A DNA stretch of 64,000 nucleotides from Pachyseris speciosa (taxonomy: Eukaryota; Cnidaria; Anthozoa; Scleractinia; Pachyseridae): assembly GCA_016490735.1 (NCBI GenBank), contig JAEMWC010000022.1:2047001-2111000 (forward strand), read 5' to 3'. Of this stretch, positions 22,601-34,600 are shown one piece after another (within the stretch, counting starts at the first letter, position 1; each line of letters opens with the position of its first letter). The notes beneath the pieces are model-generated. The model did not search any database and was not told the DNA's origin. It saw only the letters and a list, made by a program, of their open reading frames with translations. Made by a program: the position numbers and the translations under genes.

Positions 22601-25600
22601 GAACCGAAACGGAAATCAACAACAAGGAGCAAGGATTGGATTCTAGTGGAAAGATGGCGGCGGTTTTGGGCCACTGCTGTTCACGCCAGGCCGGAGTATT
22701 TTTCACAATGGCTTAAAATGCTATCCAGCATAGGGTAGACATAGCCTAATACTTTTTATCCTCGAGTTCTGAGCTGTCAATTAGGTCTGAAGGCATTGTG
22801 TTTTAAGGCCACATCTGATTTTATGATGAGCCAGTGGTTACTTTGATAAGATAACACTTACAATACTAAATCAGCCGAAATATTTGTCATTGCTATAGGT
22901 ACATTTAAAAAAGACTAGTATTAAACAAAGCTCTTTCTACTCTAGCACTTAATAAGAAATAATAAGAAATGCAAACCGATTGTTAGGGACAATAACATCA
23001 TCCCTCATCCTTGCTCATCTCAAGATGTTCAAACATTTCTTTTCTTTTTTTTAGCTCATTCAAACTTCTGGAGGATTACAGAAGCTTCTTGCATTTGCTG
23101 CTGAGTCCACCATTCCTGAAGTCCAGCAACATGCAGTAAGCATCCTTATCATTGGTGACCTTTAATAATTACAGTGTATCATGTGAGGAAAAAATACCGT
23201 GCATCTTGTTTTCAACGTCCATGTGCTTGTATTTTTGTAATAATTGAGCTGTGACCACCACTGTAGTAAAAGTTAACTTAATTATATTTTTTATTGCTTT
23301 TATCTGTCAGGCCAAATCCATTTCCCTGGCTGCAAAGAATGGTAAGCTTTAGTGTCAAAATGTTGCTTAATTCTGTGGTACTTACAATGTCTTCATTCTA
23401 ACATATATTTAACCCTTTCACCATCAAGAGGCCTCCCTTTGACAGGTAAAATTGCCTGCTGTTAGCCAGAGTAAAATCTATAAAGTCCCCCTTGGTGGGG
23501 CAACAGTTAAGGAGATAGTTTTTAACCCTTTCACCACCAAGAGGCCTCCCTTTGACAAGTAAAATCGTCTGGTGTTAGCCATGTAGTAAAATCTATAAAG
23601 TCCCCCTTGGTGGGGCAAGGGTTAACGGTTTAATCACGTGCTTTCAAATTACAGAGCATGCGTAATGATTTTAACCTCCCACTCACGTAAGCTTTTGATT
23701 GGCCAGAAGGTTTGGTTAGACTCATCATAAGATTTGTCATGTTGGGGGGAGTGCGTGACAAACACGTGATCAGTTTCGAAAGATTTGGAAACAATCAATA
23801 CCCCCCCCCCCCCCCCCCCCGACCAGTATCAATAATTTCCAAGTATTCCCAGTATTGATGATATCCAGTATCTGGTTCACCCTCACTTAACGCCATTCAT
23901 CGTCTAATTTGTGTGCTTGCCGTTTCTAAGCCTGCGTAACTTGTTAGTCCGTTTAGCTAGGGTTTTAACAGTGCTGTTTGCTGCTGTTAGGTGAAAATCG
24001 TAAAATTTTCCACGAGCAAGAGTGTGAGAAAACCTTGATAACGCTGCTGTCTTCAGAGGTAAGTTACCCATGATTCATCCTGGGCCTCGTCCCCTTGGGA
24101 ATATCTGCAGTCTGACACGGGTTTGGAAAATTGTTTAGCCTGCATACAGGCTCTTCATTTGGGCAACACAGAGAGGATTTTTTGCCTCGATTAATGGCGC
24201 ACTGTCAAAAGGTACGGGATTGAGGCGAGCTCCAATCCCTTAGCATTTGACCGAGCGCCAACCTCTCGTAATAGACCATTTTACAGTTCTTTGCTAAGTC
24301 CCCTGGCCTTTGGTTGAATGCGAGGCTGGGGTTGACCTTGTTTTGATACAACCTACCTGCTTTTCTTATGCAAATTATGCTGATTAAACACTAGTTAGCA
24401 TAAGAAAAACATGATTTACATAAGAAAAGTAGGTAGGTTTGTATCAAAACAAGGTCAACCCAGCCTCGCTTTCACCGACAACTGTAAAATGGTCTATTGC
24501 CCAAATGAAGAGCCTGTGTGCAGGCTATCAATAACTTTGATTAAATTCCACTACACTGCATTCTACCTGTATTGACCACTACTTCTTAGTTATTTCTTAA
24601 AGTATAAGGCATTAAGTAAATGAAGACCTTCCTGAAAACTATCGCAATACTATCGCAATATCCATGTGACCTATTGCAATACAACTGCAACAGTTAAAAT
24701 GTCCTCAATAGTCACCCTTACTATTTACCAGGAACCACTTATTTCTATAACCGTTGACCAGGTATTAGCTGATAAAAGTCCTCAATTAAAGTTAAGAATA
24801 AAAAACTTGGGTTTTAAGGACTGACCATTTGCCGAAAATAACACGGTGGGTGGAGCTAATACATCAAACATTTCGCCCAAGCTTTTGTGGATTAAAAAAG
24901 TCCTGCTTAGTACAACAATGCAAACGGATTAGCTGATTAGGGGGTATCTTGCAAACCAAAGAAAGACAAAGACAAAGAAAAAATTGTCCCCCACTAAATA
25001 AATAAAATGCGCCGCCCCTCATTTTAGGTTTTGTGTAAGTTCCTGTTTCCTTTCCAGTGACATTTAGTTACACTATATTTTGCTTTATAATGTCAGTACT
25101 GAAATTAAATGTAAATGAACTGAATCAAAGTGAAAAAAGAAAGTAGAAAAGGCTGCATGTAAAGCAACGAAAGTACGTCAAAATTTATCGTAAAACTAAA
25201 ATTTCTCTCGTTTTCGGCACGTGTCTTACAGAATACTGGTGTCCAGTCCTCAGCATGTTTAGCTCTGGCTGTTATGTCCGAGAATCTAAGCAGCAGAGAC
25301 GTGGTTGGGAAACTGGGTAAGAGTTAGATGTAGTTCGTGTTATCTTGGGCGCTTTCCATTTGAATGAAAAAACCGCGGAGAATTTTCGGTTAAAAAACGA
25401 TTTGAAATTACCAAAATTTCAAATCGTTTACACACCACTGATGAAGGGCTAAGCCCGAAACGTATGGTTTGTCTTTCAAACTACTTTTTGGCACTTTACT
25501 ACCTTTTGTTTTTAACACTTTCATAAATAAACCATTCCTGAGTTGCTTCCGGCCAATGTTAAACCATTGTCACGAAAATTGAGTCTTATCAACTAGCAAC

Positions 25601-28600
25601 AAAAGCTTTATTTTTCGGGGAGGTTTTGCATCAAGATTCGCTTTTAAAAAAAACTATTGAAGGCATATCGGAACTTGCCTTAACTGAGACCTTGTACTGA
25701 CTGCCCAAATATTTTTTAACCTTTTTAGAAGGTATTCCGCCAATAATTTCTCTGCTTAGTAGCGACAATCCTGACGTGAAGGAAGGTGCCACACTTGCTC
25801 TGGCGAACGTCACCACCGCTAACAACACAAACTGCGGGTAAGGTCATACTGCACAGCTGGTTTTTTAAAGTCTTGTTTGTGGTTTTCCATGTTCCATCGC
25901 TGATTCGCCCTTGCGTTCCTTTGGGAAAGTTCAATCTCATCGTAATAGTCGTGAAAACTTTATTTTGGGAACGTTGGGAACGTATTAAAAAATGTATCAT
26001 TTTTATGTAGTATTACCTCAATACGAGAGATGAGGTCATTCGTTTAGGAAAGGTCGTAGCTTGCGAGAAACCGCAGCTGGAAATAGTCCGTTGCTAAAAC
26101 AACTTAAAAGCTTTCTCAGGGAAGGAGGTGCTGTGATTCTTAATTAGAATGAGAATAATCAGGATAGTTCAAAAGAAAAACCTGTACTAAGTCGTATACC
26201 TACGTGTAATAATAGAACTAATTCGTATTCTCCGTGATGAACTGGAACTAGCGTGCACACGAGGCTTAAACAGGGGAATCTTTTCCTATGTAAATGCATT
26301 CCCCTGCAAGAGCCTCCACTCCATGCTAGATCCAGTTCATTACCGAGAATACAAATATGGTCTGACATTAGCTGTTGTTGTATTTATAGTGAGGTGGTAG
26401 AGAAAGGCGGAGTCGATCCTTTGGTAACTCTCCTGAATGATGCTAAGCCGCTGGTTCAAGCTAATGCTGCAGTTTGCCTCACTAACCTGGCTACAGAAGG
26501 TATTTATACAAAGTTAATCGAGCATTAGCAGTAATTTGCTTGCCTTGCAATTCGCTTGCCACAGTTTGCCGGTTTTCCGGCGCTTATGATTCCTGTGCAT
26601 GTTTTCCCGCGCTTGGCACCAGTTGCCTACCCTAGCACTTGGCACAGGTTGTGCATTTACCCACACGTGACCTCATTTTCAAGTTTTTCCTTTCATTCTG
26701 ATTGGCTCATCGCATTTCATCCCATTATTTGCGCGCCTTTGTTGCGACTGGCCAGATGTGAAAAGCAGCTGTGATTACTTTGGGTTTTAACGAGGTTTTA
26801 AGTCTTTGGGTGGGAAGTAATAAATCATTAGGAAAGCGCACTTATTAACAACCGGGTTTGTCATCCTGCTTTCAGAATCTTGGAGATCAGATATTCAACA
26901 GAGAGGAGTTGTTCCGGCTCTTGTGCAAGCTTTACAGTCTAAGTAAGAGCAGAGTTTGAAGCAATGTTTGTAATATGCCTGTGAAAGTCAGCTTAACAAG
27001 GCCCTAACCTTTTTCTTCTCTTTTTTCAGCGCTGCTGTGGTGCAGAGTAAGGCTGGAATAGCAGTAGCTGCATTTGTATGTGATGCAGACTCCAGAAATG
27101 AGGTAAAAACGTGGTTACTTTGGTGTGCCTTCCGCTTTGTTCTGTGGCGTAACCTTAAGGGAACTTGTTAACCTCACGCGTTTTAAGGCATACCTTTTTA
27201 TTTTCGTTTGTAACGATTTTCCGCGTGAGATCTGCGCAAGCTTTTTGTGTCTTTCGCGTGCAAAGGCTGCATCTTGCTAGTCAACCGTTAGAATTTGCAT
27301 TATGGAGGGATAACTTTACCCTGGATTTATCAATGATGAATGTATAATCAATTAACAGTTTCGTGCGGAAGGAGGTCTCCCTCGGCTGGTGGAGCTTCTG
27401 CGTTCAGGCAATGATGACGTTCGGAGGAGCGTGGCCTGGGCCGTACTTCAGTGTGGCAATGACTTGCCGACCGCGACTGAGATCTGTAGACTGGGGTGAG
27501 TGAATTGATTTGCAGAGCACCAAGTTTATTGTCCTTGTAGTAAAAGCGGGAATTGTTTTGTGTGTTGCTGTGTTGTTGTTTTGTTTTTCTGCAAGTAAAA
27601 CACCGACCTTCTGGCATTGCTCCCTTCGTCAGGATACAAAAAAACAGCAGGTGAATTTGTTAATTACTTGCAGTGGCATGCAAGGGAAGTCACTTGCGTG
27701 TGTGGAGATTTGCGCGCGTCCGCGCTTGCGCGTGGCTATAGGTTTATCACGACTGCAAATAACTAAATTAACGACTTTATGTGCTGGTCAATGTACTTTA
27801 TCAACTTAGGCTATAAGACCCAACGTTCATTTGCAGAAATGGTTGCAAACATTTCTGACATAAATTTGCTTGTGGTCAACAATTACGGTCACGGAGGTTA
27901 GCCTTATTTAGGAGCATCCAAACTTCCAACGTTTCTCGGCGAAAGAGCTACCAATCCCATAGCCGTTTTTGGCGAGGAGAAGGGCTGCCCCGATGTCCAG
28001 AGACTCAAACAAAAGGCATCACCAAGTGGACCTGCTATTATAGTACAGTTCCCGGTGACCAAGTGACAATGAAGACAATCCGTACTTCTGTCTTTTCAGG
28101 GGTTTGGACGTGCTTGGAGAAATTTCCTTGTCCAGCTCTCGTCAGTCTGGTTTTGCAAAGGCCGCTATGGAATGCCTGCTGGATAGCAACCTACCCGCAA
28201 AGTACGCCATGACGGGTGCACTGAGCTCTAACAACATCATACAGGATGGATTCTACGACTGCGGTCCGGTAATTAATTGTCAGTTCAGTCCGTGATACAT
28301 GTACATACATCCATACATACATAAATGAACTTTATTTATACTCGAATTTCAGAGTAGCCTGAAAGGCTAATATCTTCGAGAACAAAAGAAGAGAAAATCT
28401 ATTTACATACATAAAATAAATGTATCACATACATGACACCCTATTTACGTACACATGTAAAGAAGGGCAGTCATGTGCTTTCCTCGACTCTCGTTTTTCT
28501 CGCCAAAGGAGTTTGAATTTATTGAAATTTTCTTGGCACAGTCCTCAGTTTAATTCCTTTTTGCGCTATTTTTGAGTTTGAAATCTAGTACGCTCTCAAT

Positions 28601-31600
28601 CCTGCTTGATCCCCGTTTTGGGAGCCACAATGTTACCTGATCAAAACGGTGGGAATAGTTTTCACATCGTCACGTAACAATCGACTACAACATTCTACGC
28701 ACGCGCAGTGAATTCTGTAGCGCGCGTTTCTAATCAGTTGGTCGTGTTCTAAGTAATGTCACGATTTCAGACTGCAACAGTGCTGTGTGAATTTTGTCTA
28801 TTACTTGTAAGTGAGGGTCCTGAGAAATAAATCTGACGAATTTACATTGATCACTGGTTTGACTTTGGTTTGTGGTTTCAGATGCGTCCAGATAGCAAGT
28901 TTTTGACGCTGGAAGAACTCAGTTCCCAGTCCACAGATGCTCACCGACCGATTATCTTGATCAACTCCAAGAACGCGGAGAGGTAAGGTGTTAACGCTCG
29001 TGAGCATGTAGCTGGATGTTTCCTTGAACTGATAAGCAACACTGTCGGTTTGCAGACAGGAGAAAGCAATGTGACGCATACGGTTCCATGCCATCCCTTC
29101 GAATAGCCCAGTTTCGAGTTCACATGACCGCTGAATAAGAGCTCTGATAAGGCATTTGCACAGGGTAAGCCTCCATCTGAAGTCAATACATTCACAAATT
29201 CCAGCGAGAAGATGACCTCAGTGTTTACAGCTCCGTCTATTGTTTAATTTTCAAATTTGTGGCACCTTCCTGCCGGTATTTGTGAATATTTCACTTTAGG
29301 TCGAGACTAACACTATGAATGCGTCCTTAGTGCTTACATTCAGCGGTCATGGCGAACTCGAAACTGGACTACAGTAAAAACCCGCGTATAAGAACCTAGT
29401 GATTTAAGAACCTACAGGCTGAAATTTTGCATTGTAATACCCAAATATATAAGAACCTATTCAGCCTGACAGAGAAAAATAGGTTCTTATATATTATAAA
29501 AAAATAATAATAAAAAAATAAAAAAAAAAAACACTCCAGATTTGATGTTCAAATTCTGGATTTTAATTGTGAAAATTTTTGTAGTGTACTGCTTTTTAGT
29601 CTTACCAATAAAATATTATTCATTCCATAAAACTTTGCTGTAGTTACAAATACATACAACTGTAAATATGGTCAGGCCCATGAAACAGGACTTGTTTCGA
29701 CAACAAGGCTTGACATTTTTGTAAATGCTTTACAATTATAGCATATTAGTACTACTGCAGTTCCCCGAATGCTATCACTATAATAACTTTTGCAAATAAG
29801 AACCTACTAAGAACCTAATCAGCCTGTTATTGGAAAAAAATACCCCAAAATATAAGAACCTGTTCAGCCTGAACTCCAAAATTCTAGGTTCTTATACACG
29901 GGTTTTTACTGTATTCCCTCTACCTGCGCAGACTAGAATGTGCAATAGACTAATATCACGCTTGTTCTGAACAATAGATTTGCCTGTCCAGCCTCGTCCA
30001 CAAAACGAGCAAACACAAAGGATCTTAATCCAATGGGAGCTAGAACTCATCCTGATGACGAGTCTGGACGGGCAACATCTATTGTTCATCAGAAATGTGA
30101 TATCGGTTTATAGGATAATTTGGAAGTTTTATGTAGAACCAGCGTTTTAAAATGCTGTTTTCCATTTACAAGGTGACCAAAGTATTCGCCAGCCTTATGC
30201 CTTCGTTATCCGGCGATGAGAGACAATACTCAGAGAATGTTGTGCACTTGTTAAGTCCCTTTTTTTAATGGTTCATTCAGAAAAACTCCTTCACCAGTTC
30301 TACTCACGCCAAAGGAGCCAGAAAAAAGTACAGAGAGGCTAGGAAAAGGGTCCAAATCCAGCAAGGACTTGAAAAGGTTTGTACTATCAATTTAGCTTGT
30401 TTCGTTGATAAAGCACGACTTGTTAGTTTTTCTTTTCTCTTTACTCTAGTAAAAGTAGGATCATGCGTGAACGAGAAGAACAGAAACAGAGAGAAGAAGA
30501 GGCCGCTTTAACTGAGGCCACAGCCGTGCAGCAGGAGGAGGTACCTATCTGGCAACCCCCCACTGATGAGGTACTTCATGGGTACATTGAAGAGGTGCGG
30601 AACAATATCCAGCCACTTAACAGCAACATGGAACAGATAGAAGCTCTTGCAAAGTGAGTACGTGTTAACTGCCTCTGGAGAGGTACGGCCCACATAACAT
30701 TGCACGGCATCGCAAAAAAGTATTGCTGAGTAGCTTTCTCTTGAATGGTCACACTTCATGATTTTATTTTACGTACAACGCTGGATAACATAACAGCACC
30801 ACCACCAGAAAGAACTTATCGGCTTTCCGACTTGAATGGTTGCACCGTAGCTTTTTATTCACAGACACGAGTCAATGCCACGACGCACAACATCACAGTT
30901 AGAGAAACTGGTGGATAACTTTAAACTGTCTCAAGGCGTGGGAGGCCTGTGGCTGACACAGTATCGAATAAGTGTTCGTTTATCATTATTTCTTTGCAGC
31001 TTTGTCAGTGATAAGATGGGTGGCTCTGTGGACCGAGACTCCCTCTCCACCTTCAGTTATGAGCTTCCCATTGGCCAATTGAAAGTCGAGCTCAATTCCA
31101 ATATTATCCCCATCGGCAAGATACAAACTGGAATATTCTATCACAGAGCTTTGCTTTTCAAGGTGAGGTATCTGTTTGTAGGGGATAACTGCTTGCTTCA
31201 CGTCCTTGATATTTTGCAAGTTACCATATGTAGATGTAGAATTGATTATATTACACAAACTCCGTTCGAAATATATGAGAAAACAACAGGTAGAATCCCA
31301 CTTATTGTGCTACGAACCACTCTTTAACGCATCTAAAGAGAAAAATAAAGAGACTATACCCCCCAGGGTAAAAAAAAAAAGCCAGGCATGACGTAGTACC
31401 ACAACTCCCTGCGGCCCTACATCGCGCCGCTGACACGTGACACTCCATCTTTCCTGCTGTGCTACGAACACACGAAAGGTAAGTGAGTTTTGTGACCGCT
31501 TATTTTGCCTTTTTTTTAGGCCCTTCCACGGTTAATTTCGACTCGTTTTCGAGTCAGCTTTCTTTCGGGTAAGTAGGTCCTTTTCTTTCAGGAGTGTACG

Positions 31601-34600
31601 TTCTATTTCCGCCATGAAAAAGTCGAAACGACATCGTTCACGATCGAGGTCTCGTTCGAGATCAGAACATGTCCGCCAAACAGAGCGTTTACATTCGCCG
31701 AGCCCTCCTAAACGCCCAAGGACTTCTGGTGACGATCAGGCCTATCTGCCAACCATTTTGAAGACCTTACAACAGGTTCAAGCGGACTTAAGGTCCACGA
31801 ACGCACGCGTCTCATCGATCGAAAATTGCTGGCAACAAAGCCTCATGGCTTTCCCGCCAAAGGTGAGCGTGGAATCAGACGCACTTTCTGTGCTGGCGTA
31901 CTCAGATGAGGACCTGATGTCCAACCACGAGGGCTCTGTTACGGCCTTTAGGCCACCAACGCGGGCTAATGAGCCACCAACTCGCGCTAATGAGCCACCA
32001 ACTCGGGCTAATGAGCCACCAACGCGGGCTAATGAGCCACCAACCGGGTTTTTGAACCCCACTGTGAGGCTAATGAGCTTACCCACGACACTGGAAATCA
32101 GAGTAACGGGACCAATGTTCCCCCAAATGGCGGAGACCTCTATGATCCAGATTCGCAACACCCTTCTTGGGAACCGAAAGCGGGTTTTGCCGCTTTTTTA
32201 CAAAAAAACTTCCGTCGGAAGTTATCTTACGATCAAGTAAGTGATATTCTTGACAATTACTCCATTCCGTCGGTGGATTGTTTGTTCTCTCCAGCCTTGG
32301 ACAACGCTATTCTTAATCAGATTTTGCCACAGAAGTCTCGAAAATATACACAAGAGCGAGACAAAGAACTAGCATTTGTGCAGAGGGCTATGCTGAACAT
32401 AACTGGCCCCCTATGTTGTTTGCATGATGCATTAACATCTAGCAAGGATGTCCCCAGAGAAGACATCAAAACTATTTTGGAACAATCGCTTTGTTTGCTA
32501 GGCTCTGCGAATTACCAATTCTCAACCTTGAGACGAAAGAAAATTCTGGTGGCCATAAATAAAGATAAAATTGGGCTAGCTGAGCAGTCTCTTCCCAATG
32601 CTAAGCGCATGCTTTTTGGAGACGACTTCCCTTCTATTGCTTCAAAGCAAGCAGACCTATCTAGAGGCCTTGCTAAGAACTTGGCATCTACTTCACGTCC
32701 AACTAAGCGCCCTCGCCTTGGGACAACCCGTGCCTCCTACAGGGACAAACCCTCCTCCGGTGCTTACAATAAATATCAAAGTAACCGCACAAAAAACGGG
32801 CGTTCCTTTCGGGTCTCCAAGCCCGAGGCAAAAGAATCGACGCATTCATAGACAAGTGGAGGGACATAACCTCCGATCCAGAAATTCTCAGTATTGTTTT
32901 GGGTTACAAGATTCCGTTGCGTTGCAAACCTGTTCAGTTTTCTCTGCCGATTACCGGCCACACGCGCGTAAACGCCCACCTAATAGATGCCGAAGTGGAG
33001 AGCCTCCTTGCCAAAGGAGCTATAACACAGACCTCCCCAATGAGAGAGGGTTTCTTCAGTCGTCTGTTCCTGGTTCCCAAAAAGGGCGGGACCTTCCGGC
33101 CAGTAATAGACTTAAGGTTTCTAAACAAATTCGTAGAGAACTCACATTTTCAGATGGAGAATATCTCTTGCCTAAAGTCTCTTCTTCGAAGAGGCGATTA
33201 CATGACGACCATAGATTTGAAAGACGCATACCTGTCGGTTCCAGTCCACAAGGACTCTCAGAAGTTCCTACAATTCCTCTGGAGAAACAAATGCTACGCC
33301 TTTCAAGGCCTCTGTTTTGGCTTAAGTACCGCTCCAAGGGTCTTCACCAAACTCTTAAAGCCGGTAGCAGCATACCTACGCAAACTGGGAGTTCGTATGA
33401 TTCTGTATCTCGACGACTTCCTTATCCTGGGTTCTTCTCACCAGGAAGCACAGAGAAACACAACTATGGCTGTTACTCTCCTGGAAAATCTAGGCTTCAT
33501 AGTAAATCGGGAAAAGTCATGTTTAATCCCAACCCAAATAATATTGTTCCTGGGTTTTGTAGTCGACTCCACTGTAGAAACACTGAGCCTCCCGGAGGAC
33601 AAAGTTGTAAATGTCAAGAGCATTTGCAAGAGGGCAATCTCAACTCCAACTATGTCTGCACGTCAGCTAGCCAGCCTTCTGGGCACACTAGAATCCTGTC
33701 GCCCGGCCATTTGGCAAGCGCCCCTTCATTTCAGATACTTACAGATCCAACTGATCCATGCTTTGCACAGGTCCGAGCAGAACTTCGATGCGATAATTAC
33801 ACTGGACCACAACCCGTTGGAAGAACTCCAATGGTGGCTGTTGAACATCGATTCTGTGAATGGCAGCCCAATCACATCCCCCGATCCGACCTTGTTCATA
33901 ATGACCGATGCATCCAAGACAGGATGGGGTGCGGTCTGCCAAGGGCATCGCACAAATGGGCGTTGGTCAGAAGACGAAAGCACCCTTCACATAAACGTAT
34001 TAGAGCTCAAGGCTGCCTTCTTGGCCCTAAAGTCTTTTCTAAAGAACCAGACTCACAAGGTGGTCTGTCTGAGAATGGACAACACTACGGCAATAGCCCA
34101 TGTCAACAACAAGGGTGGTACCAGGTCGACTTGCCTCACAGCCCTAGCCCTGGAACTCTGGAGATGGTGTCTGGAGAGGGACATTGTGATATCGGCCCAA
34201 CATGTACCTGGCAAATTAAACACCATTGCCGACATAGAATCAAGGGTGTTCAACGACAACAGCGAATGGAAAATCAACTCTCAGATAATCTCTCCCTTTC
34301 TGGAAGAGTGCGAAATCGATCTCTTTGCCTCCCGCATATCCGCCCAGCTCCCCAAGTATGTGAGCTGGAGACTGGACCCCGGCGCATTGCACACAGATGC
34401 TCTGACGATGAACTGGGCACCTTTCAAGGGTTATGCCTTCCCACCCTTCAATCTAATACCAGCTGTACTGAGCAAAGTAACTCAGGACAAAGCGAACCTC
34501 ATATTAGTCGCACCCATCTGGCAGGCACAGCCATGGTGGCCGCTCCTCCTGAGTCTTCTCGTCGATCATCCAGTCCGCCTCCCGTGCACCAAACATCTCC

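Noticed and set aside
30875..31327. 150-codon ORF running into ARMC3 exon 24
   Set aside because: Exon 23 joins exon 24 at 31000 in frame and matches ARMC3 relatives without it. The upstream part is open intron, though an alternative exon is not excluded.
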